DNA of 64,000 nucleotides from Bradyrhizobium sp. CCBAU 53421. GTDB lineage: Bacteria > Pseudomonadota > Alphaproteobacteria > Rhizobiales > Xanthobacteraceae. A program made the position numbers and the translations under genes. The stretch is from contig NZ_CP030047.1 in the NCBI RefSeq assembly GCF_015291625.1, positions 6,758,001 to 6,822,000 on the forward strand. Reading direction: 5' to 3'. Below the pieces are notes generated by a model, which was given only the letters and a program-made list of their open reading frames with translations, had not been told where the DNA came from and searched no databases. Shown here piece after piece: positions 52,341-61,393 of this stretch; within the stretch, counting starts at the first letter, position 1, and every line of letters begins with the position of its first letter.

Positions 52341-54083
52341 TTATCCGGTTCGCGCCACATCGCTCTGCGCCGCGCCGCGCGACAGCCAGTTGGCACCGCC
52401 GATCAGCACGCCGAGCAGCACGGTCTGCACCAGGCTGAAGGCCGCGGTCTTGCCGATGTTGCCGCCCTCGTAATAGTCGAGCAGCAGCACCGACATCACC
52501 ATGGTGTTGCTGGTGTAGAGGAACAGTGACGAGCCGAGCTCGCGGATCGCCAGCACGAACAGCAGCGTCATCGACGCCAGCACGCCCGGCCGCGCCAGCG
52601 GCAGCACGATCGTCGCGATGGTGCCGAGCGTGCCCCGGCCGCAGACCCAGGCCGCCTCCTCGAGCTCGCGATGGATCTGCAGGAACGAGGTCGACAGCGC
52701 CTTCACGGTGTCGGGCATGAAGCGCGCGATGAACGCGAGCGCGAGGATCCAGATCGTGCCGTAGAGCCCGCCCGGCACGCCGATCCAGGCCCAGAGATAG
52801 GCAACGCCGACCACGAGCCCGGGGATCGCGACCGGCAAGGTCGAGATCAGGTCGATGGCGCCGCGCCCGGCGACGCGGGTGCGATGGATGGTGTAGCCGA
52901 TCGCAAAGGCGAGCGCGCCGCCGACCACCGCCGTGATGACCCCGACCTCGATCGCGTTGTAGATCGACTTCATGGTCAGCGGATTGTCGAAGATGCTCTC
53001 GAAATGCGTCAGCGAATACTGCCGCATGTCGAACAGGCTGGCCGCGTCGCGGATGAACATGAACTTGCGGAACGCGGCGACGATCAGCGCCAGCGACGGC
53101 AGCACCACGACGACCAGGAGATAGACCATCCCGAGCGCGAAGGTGAGCCAGCGCCACGGCCCGAGATCGAGGCTGCGTGGCCGGAACGCCTTGCCGGCGA
53201 CGGTGGTGTAGCTGCGCCCGCTCAGCAGTTTCTGCTGCAGATAGACCAGCAGCCCCGTGACCACCATCAGGATGATCGCGACCGCGGCTGCGGTGTTGTA
53301 GAGCGGCGGCGACCAGTTGGTGAGCTTGAAGATGTAGGTCGTCAGCACGTTCAGATTGGTCGGCGCGCCAAGCACTGCCGGGATGCCGTAGATGCCGAGC
53401 ATCACGATGAACGACAGCAGCATGCCCGAGACGATCGCCGGCATGATCAGCGGGAACGTCACCGTGAACAGGGTGGCGAACGCGCCGGCGCCGGAAATTT
53501 CAGCGGCCTCCTCCAGGCTCGGGTCCATGTTGCGCAACGCCGACGACGTGAACATGTAGACATAGGGCGCGTAGTAGATGCCGAACACGAACACCAGGCC
53601 CCACATCGAATAGAGATCGATGCGCAGGTCGGAGCCCATCCACTTGAACACCGTGTTGATCAACCCGGTCTTCGGCGAGCCGAGGATCGCCCAGGCGACG
53701 CCCGCCACCAGCGGCGGCGCGAACAGCGGCAGGATGCTGGCCGCGGCGATGAAGCCCTTGAACGGCGTGTTGGTGCGAACCACGATCCACGAGAACAGCA
53801 GCCCGATTGCAACCGCGATGAGGGTGCCGCCGCCGCAGGCGATCAGCGTGTTGAGCAGCGCCTCGGCGACGTTCGGATTGGCCAGCACGGCGAGGAAATT
53901 GGCGATCGACAGATGGCTCAGGCTGAGCCGGATGCCGTCGACCACCGGATTGGTGTCGGTGAGCGCGCCGAGCAGCAGCATCAAGACGGGATAGATGACG
54001 AGGAAGCTGAGGATCGCCAGCAATCCCGCGACCCAGAGGCCGGTGAATGCGCGGCGCTGGGTTCCCTCGCTGGCGCTTCGCAT
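52341..54083 (-). CDS. ABC transporter permease, two fused permease domains (FbpB type)
   Basis: This 580-residue protein carries two BPD-transport permease halves (about 25-290 and 330-570), with coupling motifs EEAAEISGAGAFATLFTVTFPLI and EEAAWVCGRGTLGTIATIVLPLA. The ATG at 54083 is chosen because the longer frame upstream overlaps repeats and lacks family features. It starts the operon permease - binding protein - ATPase. Confidence 0.9.
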   Translation of the reverse strand: MRSASEGTQRRAFTGLWVAGLLAILSFLVIYPVLMLLLGALTDTNPVVDGIRLSLSHLSIANFLAVLANPNVAEALLNTLIACGGGTLIAVAIGLLFSWIVVRTNTPFKGFIAAASILPLFAPPLVAGVAWAILGSPKTGLINTVFKWMGSDLRIDLYSMWGLVFVFGIYYAPYVYMFTSSALRNMDPSLEEAAEISGAGAFATLFTVTFPLIMPAIVSGMLLSFIVMLGIYGIPAVLGAPTNLNVLTTYIFKLTNWSPPLYNTAAAVAIILMVVTGLLVYLQQKLLSGRSYTTVAGKAFRPRSLDLGPWRWLTFALGMVYLLVVVVLPSLALIVAAFRKFMFIRDAASLFDMRQYSLTHFESIFDNPLTMKSIYNAIEVGVITAVVGGALAFAIGYTIHRTRVAGRGAIDLISTLPVAIPGLVVGVAYLWAWIGVPGGLYGTIWILALAFIARFMPDTVKALSTSFLQIHRELEEAAWVCGRGTLGTIATIVLPLARPGVLASMTLLFVLAIRELGSSLFLYTSNTMVMSVLLLDYYEGGNIGKTAAFSLVQTVLLGVLIGGANWLSRGAAQSDVARTG

Positions 54084-54565
54084 GGCTTCACCGCGCCGGT
54101 CGGCCTGTCCGTGCAATGCGCGCGTCCCCTCTTGCGGCCCGATCTGACGTCGCGCCTCCTTGTATGCCAAGCGTAGTCGATCGCGACGATGACGCAAGCT
54201 ATCCGAAAGTCGCTCCGGCGCGCTTCTGTGACGCAGCGCGGGAACACGAATTCGATCGATCGCGCTCACGCGCCACAAACGCTGTGTCGTCCTGGCGAAG
54301 GCCAGGACCCATAGCCGCCGAATTGGATTGTGGAAGGGATCGCCGCCCCAGCGACGCGCAACAATTCTCATTTGGGGTAATGGGTCCTGGCTTTCGCCAG
54401 GACGACGATGAGGATGGTTCTCGCGCGATATGACGCACCGTCTTTGCGTACTTCATCCCGGTGTCATCGCCCTCTCGGCCGCAGCCTGCCGGCGTTCCCG
54501 GCAAGGCCGCTTCGCATACGCATCATGCAACAGCGCGGCTGGGGAACGTCGGGCCGGCGTAGTAC
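54084..54565. other. Divergent intergenic region with a palindromic repeat
   Basis: These 482 bases between the FbpB-type permease and the MFS exporter gene contain the family D repeat (54286-54406). The rest shows no recognisable gene; the promoters of both divergent units must lie here. Confidence 0.5.
54286..54406. repeat. Long palindromic intergenic repeat (family D)
   Basis: The arms GTCGTCCTGGCGAAGGCCAG... (from 54286) and ...CTGGCTTTCGCCAGGACGAC (to 54406) pair almost perfectly over about 27 bases, with one mismatch near the middle. The layout is a GTCGTCCTGGCGAAAGCCAGGACCCAT-type repeat seen in many Bradyrhizobium intergenic regions. Confidence 0.85.
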
Positions 54566-56005
54566 ATGGCGGTCCCGGAGACGATTTCAGGCATGCTCGA
54601 GAAGACCCCGACCACCGGCGCGGCTGCTGCGCCGATCACCGATGGACTGCCCGATGGCTTGCCTTGGGAACGCCGGCGCTGGGCGGTGGCCGCGATCTTC
54701 ACGGCGCTGGCGATGGCCTCGCTCGATACCGCGATCGCAAACATCGCGCTGCCCGCGATCGCCAGCGATCTGCATGTCAGCCCTGCCGACGTGGTCTGGG
54801 TCGTCAACGTCTACCAGATCGCCCTGGTCGCGACGCTGCTGCCGCTCGGCGCACTCGGCGAAATCGTCGGCCACCAGCGGATCTATCTCGGTGGTCTCCT
54901 GCTGTTCACGGTGGCGTCACTCGGCTGCGCGCTGGCGTGGTCGCTGCCGAGTCTCCTGGTCGCGCGTACCTTGCAGGGGCTCGGCGCCAGCGGCCTGATG
55001 AGCGTCAACACCGCGCTGGTGCGCTTCGTCTATCCGAGCCGGATGCTCGGCCGCGGCTTCGGCCACAATGCGCTCGTGGTCGCGAGCGCCATGTCGCTCG
55101 GGCCGACCATCGCCTCCGGCATCCTCGCGCTCGGTCCATGGCCGTGGCTGTTCGCCGTCAACATTCCCTTTGGCGTCGTCGCCTTGCTGATCGGCATGAA
55201 AACGCTGCCGAAGACGCCGCGCGCCACCCACGCCTTCGACTTCGCCGGCGCCGCACTGGCCTGCGCCTGCCTCGGCCTGTTCATCATCGGCATCGGCAGC
55301 GCCGCGCACAAGGCCGCGCCCGCGCTGGTCATCGCCGAGCTGGTCGGCGCCATCCTGTTCGGCTGGATCCTGACCCGGCGGCACGCCGATCATCCGGCGC
55401 CGATGCTGCCGATCGACCTGTTTCGCCGGCCGATCTTCGCGCTGTCGGCCGCGACCGCTGTCTGCTCATTTGCTGTGCAGGGCCTCGCCTTCGTCTCGCT
55501 GCCGTTCTACTTCGAGGACATACTGCACCGCTCGCAGGTCGAGACCGGCTTCTTCATGACGCCCTGGCCGCTGGTGGTCGCCTTCATGGCTCCGATCGGC
55601 GGCCGGCTGTCGGATCGCTATCCGGCCGGCATCCTCGGCGGCATTGGCATGCTCCTGCTCGGACTTGGCATGGTGCTGCTCGCAACCCTGCCGGCCGAGC
55701 CCAGCATCGCCAACATCGTCTGGCGCACGATGATCTGCGGCATCGGCTTCGGCTTCTTCCAGACCCCCAACATGAAGGCGATCATGTCGAGCGCGCCGTC
55801 ACATCGCAGCGGCAGCGCCAGCGGCATCGTTGCGACCGCACGGCTGATCGGGCAGACCACCGGCGCTGCACTCGCTGCGCTCTGCTTTGCATTGGCCGAC
55901 CGCGAGGGCGCCACCGTCGCGCTGGCGCTCGGGGCCGGATTTGCCGCGCTCGGTGCGGTCATGAGCTTCCTGCGTCTGGCCGTCGCCTCGCCGCAAAAGA
56001 CATGA
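54566..56005 (+). CDS. MFS transporter, DHA2-type (14 TM) exporter
   Basis: This 479-residue carrier has about 14 hydrophobic segments. The DHA2 signature appears as MASLDTAIANIALPAIASDL at TM1 and GALGEIVGHQRIYLGGLLLF after TM2. It resembles EmrB/QacA-type drug exporters. An ATG at 54593 is a second possible start. It precedes the Mo-hydroxylase/Sox row with a 152-base gap and its own transcript is likely. Confidence 0.88.
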   Translation: MAVPETISGMLEKTPTTGAAAAPITDGLPDGLPWERRRWAVAAIFTALAMASLDTAIANIALPAIASDLHVSPADVVWVVNVYQIALVATLLPLGALGEIVGHQRIYLGGLLLFTVASLGCALAWSLPSLLVARTLQGLGASGLMSVNTALVRFVYPSRMLGRGFGHNALVVASAMSLGPTIASGILALGPWPWLFAVNIPFGVVALLIGMKTLPKTPRATHAFDFAGAALACACLGLFIIGIGSAAHKAAPALVIAELVGAILFGWILTRRHADHPAPMLPIDLFRRPIFALSAATAVCSFAVQGLAFVSLPFYFEDILHRSQVETGFFMTPWPLVVAFMAPIGGRLSDRYPAGILGGIGMLLLGLGMVLLATLPAEPSIANIVWRTMICGIGFGFFQTPNMKAIMSSAPSHRSGSASGIVATARLIGQTTGAALAALCFALADREGATVALALGAGFAALGAVMSFLRLAVASPQKT

Positions 56006-56121
56006 CAGGCATGTCGCGCGTGAGGGCGTGACCAAACACCGCGCTATCAACTTTCTTCCGCACTGCAAACGCGTTTTCTTGATTTGAACCGTTCCAGTTT
56101 CGAGGCCAACATCGCCCCGAA

Positions 56122-56141
56122 GTCCAATCGGAGGATTGGAC
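56122..56141 (+). promoter_or_regulatory. Leader hairpin or operator ahead of the IorA-Sox row
   Basis: GTCCAATC (56122-56129) and GATTGGAC (56134-56141) form a perfect 8-bp inverted repeat with loop GGAG. It lies 16 bases upstream of the IorA start, just before the ribosome site AGGGGAAAG. It could be a repressor site or an RNA hairpin that affects translation. Confidence 0.6.
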
Positions 56142-56157
56142 CATTCAGGGGAAAGCG

Positions 56158-56607
56158 ATGGCAAACCTCAAGATCAACGGCAAGACAATCAATGTAGACG
56201 TCGAAGACGACACGCCACTGCTGTGGGCGATTCGCGAGAATGTCGGACTGACGGGGACCAAATACGGCTGCGGCATTGCACAATGCGGCGCCTGCACCGT
56301 GCATGTCGACGGCGTCGCGATGCGCTCCTGCGGCGTCACGGTCGGCGAGACAGCCGGCAAGGAGATCACCACCATCGAGGGTCTCGCGGCGGGCGGCGTG
56401 ATGCACAAGGTGCAGCTCGCCTGGATCGCGAGCGACGTGCCGCAATGCGGCTATTGCCAGAGCGGCATGATCATGGCGGTCGCGGCGCTGCTTAAGGACA
56501 ACCCGAAGCCATCAGACGACGACATCAACGACGCCATCACCAATATCTGCCGCTGCGGCACCTTCCAACAGGTGCGCGAGGCGATCCATGCTGCCGCGAA
56601 CGCGTGA
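56158..56607 (+). CDS. [2Fe-2S] subunit of a molybdenum hydroxylase (IorA type)
   Basis: This 149-residue small subunit carries two [2Fe-2S] clusters. The plant-type N-terminal cluster uses Cys38, 43, 46 and 58 ([16 protein letters not shown]...C). The second uses Cys97, 100, 131 and 133 (CGYC...CRC). This is the layout of isoquinoline 1-oxidoreductase alpha subunits and related xanthine-dehydrogenase-family partners. It passes electrons from the large Mo subunit encoded next. It opens the seven-gene row that continues with the flavoprotein and Sox genes. Confidence 0.92.
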   Translation: MANLKINGKTINVDVEDDTPLLWAIRENVGLTGTKYGCGIAQCGACTVHVDGVAMRSCGVTVGETAGKEITTIEGLAAGGVMHKVQLAWIASDVPQCGYCQSGMIMAVAALLKDNPKPSDDDINDAITNICRCGTFQQVREAIHAAANA

Positions 56608-56617
56608 GGAGGCAGCC

Positions 56618-58828
56618 ATGAATCTGCACGTCAACCAGCACCTCATGCCAAAGCTCTCTTCACGCCTCAATCGCCGCGCTTTCGTGATCGGTACGGCAAC
56701 CGCCGGCGCCGGTCTCGCGCTCGGCCTCGATCTGCCGTTCGGCGGCCCCGCCGTGGTGCGCGCAGCTGACGGCGCACCTGAGGTGAACGCTTGGGTCGTG
56801 ATCCGGCCCGACGACACCGTGGTGATCCGCATCGCCCGCTCCGAGATGGGCCAGGGCACGCTGACCGGCCTCGCCCAGCTCGTCGCCGAAGAACTGGAGT
56901 GCGACTGGTCGAAAGTCACCACCGAATATCCGACGCCGGGCCAGAGCGTCGCCCGCAAGCGCGCCTGGGGCGATTTCTCCACCGGCGGCAGCCGCGGCAT
57001 CCGCACCTCGCAGGACTATGTCCGCAAGGGCGGCGCCACCGCGCGCGTGATGCTGATCCAGGCCGCGGCGAACGAGTGGAAGGTGCCAGCCGCCGAGTGC
57101 AAAGTCTCCAACGGCGTCATCACCCATACGGCATCGGGCAAGACCACGACCTACGGCAAGGTGGCGGAAGCAGCGGCCAAGCTCGAGCCGCCGGCCGACG
57201 TCAAGCTGAAGGACCCGAAGGACTGGACCATCGCCGGCAAGGGCCTGAAGCGGCTCGACACCGTCGACAAGACCACCGGCAAGATGACCTACGGCATCGA
57301 CGTCAAGCTGCCGGGCATGCTGAACGCCGCGATCAAGGATTGCCCGGTATTCGGCGGCAAGTTGAAGAGCTTCGACGAAGCCAAGATATCAGGCATGAAG
57401 GGCGTCAAGAAGGTGGTGCCGGTCGGCGACAGCGCCGTTGCCGTCGTCGCCGACACCTGGTGGCACGCCAAGACTGCGCTCGACGCGCTGCCGATCGTCT
57501 GGGACGAAGGCGACAATGCCAAGGTCTCCAGCGAGACGATCGCGAAGTGGCTCGCCGAAGGCCTCGACAATGCGCAGCCGGCCTATGTCGGCAACCAGAA
57601 CGGCGACGCCAAGGCGGCGATCGCCAGCGCGGCCAAGAAGGTGGAGGCGGTCTACAGCTACCCCTACCAGAACCACGCCACGATGGAGCCGATGAACGCC
57701 ACCGTACTCTACACGCCTGACAAATGCGAGGTGTGGTGCGGCACGCAGAACGGCGAGGCAGCGTTCGCGGCGGCGCTCGAGGCCTCCGGCCTGCCGGCGG
57801 AGAAGGTCGACGTGCACAAGCTGATGCTGGGTGGCGGCTTCGGCCGGCGCGGCATGACCGACTATGTCCGCCAGGCGGTGGCGATCGCCAAGCAGATGCC
57901 GGGCACGCCGATCAAGCTGTTGTGGTCGCGCGAAGAAGACATGCAACACGGCAAGTATCACCCGGTCACGCAGTGCAAGCTGACCGGCGCGTTCGATGCC
58001 GACAGCAACCTGGTCGCGCTGCATTACCGGCTGTCGGGTCAATCCATCCTGTTCTCGGTGCGGCCGGAAGCGCTGCAGAACGGCATGGACCCCGCCGCGT
58101 TCCAGGGCGTCGCGCAATCCGGTGAGGCCGCGATCGGCTATGCGGTGCCGAACTTGCTGGTCGAGCACTCGATGCGCAATCCGCACGTCCCGCCGGGCTT
58201 CTGGCGCGGCGTTAACGTCAATCACAACGCGATCTACATGGAATGCTTCATGGACGAGCTGGCCCAGGCCGTCGGCCAGGACCCGCTCGAATTCCGCCGC
58301 AAGCTGATGGGCAAGCACCCCAAGCATCTCGTCGTGCTCAACGCCGTGGCCGAGAAGATCGGCTGGGGCACGCCGGCGCCGCAGGGCGTCTATCGCGGCA
58401 TTGCGCAGGTGATGGGCTATGGCAGCTATGTCGCCGGCGCCGCCGAGATCTCGGTGACCGACGGCAGCAAGATCAAGGTGCATCGCATCGTCGCCTCCAC
58501 CGATCCCGGCTATGTCGTCAATCCGGCGCAGGTGGAGCGGCAGATCGCGGGCTCCTTCGTCTACGGCCTCAGCGCGCTGTTTTATGGCGGCTGCACCGTG
58601 AAGGACGGCCGCATCGAGCAGACCAATTTCGACACCTACAACTCGATGCGCATCAACGAAATGCCGAAGGTGGAATCCGTGATGGTGCCGAGCGGCGGGT
58701 TCTGGGGCGGCGTCGGCGAGCCGACCATCGGCGTTGCGGCGCCGGCGGTGCTCAACGCCTATTTCGCGGCGACGGGAAAGCGCATCCGCTCCTTCCCGCT
58801 GCGCACCCAGAACATCTCCTTCGCCTGA
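56618..58828 (+). CDS. Molybdopterin-binding large subunit of a xanthine-dehydrogenase-family enzyme (IorB type)
   Basis: This 736-residue protein has a twin-arginine signal (NRRAFVIGTATAGAGLALGL), so the enzyme is probably periplasmic. Mo-cofactor segments include MGQGTLTGLAQLVAEEL, YQNHATMEPMNATV, GGGFGRRG and PPGFWRGVNVNHNA. GGAGGCAG precedes the ATG at 56618. IorB-type enzymes hydroxylate N-heterocycles or oxidise aldehydes; the substrate is unknown. The flavoprotein gene starts 57 bases after its stop, so the Mo enzyme is likely transcribed with the Sox genes. Confidence 0.9.
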   Translation: MNLHVNQHLMPKLSSRLNRRAFVIGTATAGAGLALGLDLPFGGPAVVRAADGAPEVNAWVVIRPDDTVVIRIARSEMGQGTLTGLAQLVAEELECDWSKVTTEYPTPGQSVARKRAWGDFSTGGSRGIRTSQDYVRKGGATARVMLIQAAANEWKVPAAECKVSNGVITHTASGKTTTYGKVAEAAAKLEPPADVKLKDPKDWTIAGKGLKRLDTVDKTTGKMTYGIDVKLPGMLNAAIKDCPVFGGKLKSFDEAKISGMKGVKKVVPVGDSAVAVVADTWWHAKTALDALPIVWDEGDNAKVSSETIAKWLAEGLDNAQPAYVGNQNGDAKAAIASAAKKVEAVYSYPYQNHATMEPMNATVLYTPDKCEVWCGTQNGEAAFAAALEASGLPAEKVDVHKLMLGGGFGRRGMTDYVRQAVAIAKQMPGTPIKLLWSREEDMQHGKYHPVTQCKLTGAFDADSNLVALHYRLSGQSILFSVRPEALQNGMDPAAFQGVAQSGEAAIGYAVPNLLVEHSMRNPHVPPGFWRGVNVNHNAIYMECFMDELAQAVGQDPLEFRRKLMGKHPKHLVVLNAVAEKIGWGTPAPQGVYRGIAQVMGYGSYVAGAAEISVTDGSKIKVHRIVASTDPGYVVNPAQVERQIAGSFVYGLSALFYGGCTVKDGRIEQTNFDTYNSMRINEMPKVESVMVPSGGFWGGVGEPTIGVAAPAVLNAYFAATGKRIRSFPLRTQNISFA

Positions 58829-58885
58829 TCAAACCCGAAGCGGCGGCCCGACCGGCCGCCGCTTCCTTTTCTCGGATTCTCGTGC

Positions 58886-60157
58886 ATGGCCGTCACGCGT
58901 CTGCCGACGCGCAGGGATGTGGTCCGTGGCTCCGCTGCCGTCGCAGCGGCGGCATTGGCGCGTCCGGCCCTGGCGCAAGCCGCCCCGCGCATCGCGGTGA
59001 TCGGCGGCGGCTTCGGCGGCGCGGCTTGTGCGCGGGCGCTGCGGCGGCTCGATGCCAAACTCCAGGTTACGCTGATCGAGCCGAACAGGACCTTCACCGC
59101 CTGCCCGTTCAGCAACGAGGTGATCGCTGGCCTGCGTGAACTTTCCGCGCAGCAATTCAGCTACGACAAGGTTGCGGCCGACGGCGTCACGGTCGCCGCA
59201 CAGGCGGCCATCAAGGTCGATGCGCAGGCGCGCAGCATCACGCTTTCCGATGGCACGACGCTGTCCTATGACCGGCTTGTGCTGGCCCCCGGCATCGACA
59301 TGCATTTCGACGCCCTGCCCGGCTATGACGAGGCAGCCGCCGAGAAGATGCCGCACGCCTGGAAGGCCGGCGCGCAGACCATGCTCCTGCGCAAACAACT
59401 CGAAGCCATGGACGACGGCGGTCTCGTCGTGATCGCGGTGCCGGCCGCGCCGCTGCGCTGTCCGCCGGCGCCTTACGAGCGCGCCAGCCTGATCGCGCAT
59501 TACCTCAAGGCCATGAAGCCGAAGTCGAAGATCCTGGTGCTCGACGCCAAGGACAATTACTCGCAGCAAAAGCTGTTCGAGAAGGCCTGGGCGGAGCTCT
59601 ATCCCGGCATGATCGAGCGGATCGCACTGTCGCAGGGCGGCCGCGTGACGTCGGTCGATCCGGCGATCAACGAAATCGTCACCGACTTCGGCAACTACAC
59701 CGCCGCGGTGGCGAATGTGATCCCGCCGCAACGGGCCGGCCGGATCGCGGAGATCGCGGGTGCCGCCGACCACACCGGCTGGTGCCCGATCGATCCGGTC
59801 AGCTTTGCCTCGAAGCTCGTGCCCAACATCCACGTCATCGGCGATGCCGCGATCGCCGGCGGCATTCCGAAATCCGCCTCGGCGGCGGCCGCGCAAGGCC
59901 GGGCTTGCGCAGCCGCGATCGTCAACGCGCTTGCAGGCAAGCCACCGGAGACGCCGCGGCTCGATGGCGCCTGCTACAACACCGTCGCTCCCGGCTACGC
60001 CTTCTCGCTCAAGGGCATCTATCAGCCCAAGGAGGATCAGTATGCCGAGGCGGAGGTGACCACGAGCCCGGTCGACGCGCCGCGCGAGCTGCGTCAGCGC
60101 GAGGCCGATCAGGCGCTCGACTGGTTCAAGACCATTACGGGAGATGCCTTTGGCTAG
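58886..60157 (+). CDS. Flavocytochrome c-type sulfide dehydrogenase flavoprotein (FccB/SoxF-like)
   Basis: This 423-residue FAD protein has a twin-arginine signal (PTRRDVVRGSAAVAAAALA). FAD-binding IGGGFGG is at about 39-45 and the redox Cys in FTACPFSNEVIAG at Cys73. A second cysteine lies in RCPPAPYER, and the FCSD-type C-terminal domain is present. It should oxidise sulfide or a thiol and pass electrons to a c-type cytochrome. No FccA cytochrome gene is adjacent; SoxX, whose gene overlaps its end, may be the electron partner. In Paracoccus the related protein is SoxF. Confidence 0.88.
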   Translation: MAVTRLPTRRDVVRGSAAVAAAALARPALAQAAPRIAVIGGGFGGAACARALRRLDAKLQVTLIEPNRTFTACPFSNEVIAGLRELSAQQFSYDKVAADGVTVAAQAAIKVDAQARSITLSDGTTLSYDRLVLAPGIDMHFDALPGYDEAAAEKMPHAWKAGAQTMLLRKQLEAMDDGGLVVIAVPAAPLRCPPAPYERASLIAHYLKAMKPKSKILVLDAKDNYSQQKLFEKAWAELYPGMIERIALSQGGRVTSVDPAINEIVTDFGNYTAAVANVIPPQRAGRIAEIAGAADHTGWCPIDPVSFASKLVPNIHVIGDAAIAGGIPKSASAAAAQGRACAAAIVNALAGKPPETPRLDGACYNTVAPGYAFSLKGIYQPKEDQYAEAEVTTSPVDAPRELRQREADQALDWFKTITGDAFG

Positions 60158-60599
60158 GCTCGCCCCGATAACGTTGCTGGCCGCGGCATTGTTCGCAGCC
60201 TGCGCGCCGGCCAGCGCCGAAGAGTTGCGCCCCTATACCGTGGTCGGCGATGCGATTCCCGCTTCGCTAACCGGAACCAAAGGCGACGCGACCCGCGGCC
60301 GCGCTTCGATCGTCGAGCGTTCCTCCACTTGCATCCTCTGCCACAGCGGCCCATTTCCCGAGCAGGCGTTCCAGGGCGACCTCGCGCCGAACCTGGCTGG
60401 AAGCGGCGGCCGCTGGTCGGAGGGACAGTTGCGGCTCCGGCTGGTCGATGCGGCGCATCTCAATGCGGCGACGATCATGCCGTCCTATTATCGCGTCGAC
60501 GGGCTCACGCGCGTCGGCGCCTCGTGGCGCGGCAAGCCGATCCTGTCGGCGGAGCAGATCGAGGATATCGTGGCCTATCTTGTGACACTGCGGAACTAG
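60144..60599 (+). CDS. soxX: SoxX monohaem cytochrome c
   Basis: This 151-residue exported cytochrome has a signal peptide (about 1-25), a haem-binding CILCH at 63-67 and a likely distal Met112 (ATIMPSYY). It forms SoxAX with SoxA and receives electrons when a sulfur substrate is joined to the SoxY arm. The ATG at 60144 leaves almost no space after GGGAG; a TTG at 60150 would have normal spacing and may be the true start. It overlaps the end of the flavoprotein gene. Confidence 0.9.
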   Translation: MPLARLAPITLLAAALFAACAPASAEELRPYTVVGDAIPASLTGTKGDATRGRASIVERSSTCILCHSGPFPEQAFQGDLAPNLAGSGGRWSEGQLRLRLVDAAHLNAATIMPSYYRVDGLTRVGASWRGKPILSAEQIEDIVAYLVTLRN

Positions 60600-60608
60600 G
60601 ACCAAGCG

Positions 60609-61073
60609 ATGGCGAATTCAATCCACACCTCACGCCGCACGGTTCTGAGCCTCGCCGGAGGTGCCGCAGCGCTGGTGATCGTGCGTCCCGCCGACGCGAC
60701 GCCGGCGATGCTGCAGACCGCGATCCGCAACGTCGTCGGCGAAGCCAATGTGCGAACCGGCAAGGTCAAACTCGACATCCCGCCATTGGTCGAGAACGGC
60801 AACACGGTGCCGATGACGGTCAGCGTCGCGAGCCCGATGACCGCGGACGAGTATGTGAAGAGCATCCACGTCTTCAACGAGAAGAACCCGCAGCCGAACA
60901 TCGGCAATTTCTATCTGGGGCCGCGCGCCGGGCGTGCCCAGGTGTCGACGCGCATCCGCCTCGCCGACAGCCAGAAGGTCACCGCCATCGCGCGGCTCTC
61001 GGATGACACGTTCTGGTCGGCGACCGCTGACGTCGTGGTGACGCTCGCCGCCTGCACCGAGGAGGCGATCTGA
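60609..61073 (+). CDS. soxY: SoxY-related carrier protein with AAC-type arm
   Basis: This 154-residue protein has a twin-arginine signal (SRRTVLSLAGGAAAL) and the SoxY fold (PMTADEYVKSIHVFNEKNPQPNIGNFYLGP, then RIRLADSQKVTAIARLSDDTFW). The carrier arm of true SoxY ends GGCGG. Here it is LAACTEEAI, with Cys149 retained but all glycines lost. This fits the SoxY-related AACIE-arm group as I recall it. It may carry a different sulfur species or be reset by a different enzyme. It overlaps SoxZ by one base. Confidence 0.88.
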   Translation: MANSIHTSRRTVLSLAGGAAALVIVRPADATPAMLQTAIRNVVGEANVRTGKVKLDIPPLVENGNTVPMTVSVASPMTADEYVKSIHVFNEKNPQPNIGNFYLGPRAGRAQVSTRIRLADSQKVTAIARLSDDTFWSATADVVVTLAACTEEAI

Positions 61074-61393
61074 TGCCGTCCGCCCTGATCAACGTGCCGA
61101 AGAAGGCCAAGCGCGGCAGCGTCATCGAGATCAAGACGCTGATGTCGCACATCATGGAGACCGGCTATCGCCACACCGCGTCGGGCGACGTGGTGCCGCG
61201 CGACATCATTACGAGCTTCACCTGCCGCTTCAACGGCACGGAAGTGTTCCGCGCCGATCTTTATCCTGCGATCGCGGCCAATCCGTTCATCACCTTCTTC
61301 ACCACGGTAAGCGAGAGCGGCAAGTTCGAGTTCGAGTGGATCGGCGACAAGGGATTTTCGGAGACCGCGCAGGCTTCGATCACGGTCGAATGA
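61073..61393 (+). CDS. soxZ: SoxZ
   Basis: This 106-residue protein, without a signal peptide, pairs with SoxY and is exported with it. It has an immunoglobulin-like fold; INVPKKAKRGSVIEIKTLMSHIMETGYR and ITSFTCRFNGTEVFRADLYPAIAANPF are characteristic. It overlaps SoxY and SoxA (ATGA), so the three are translationally coupled. Confidence 0.92.
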   Translation: MPSALINVPKKAKRGSVIEIKTLMSHIMETGYRHTASGDVVPRDIITSFTCRFNGTEVFRADLYPAIAANPFITFFTTVSESGKFEFEWIGDKGFSETAQASITVE

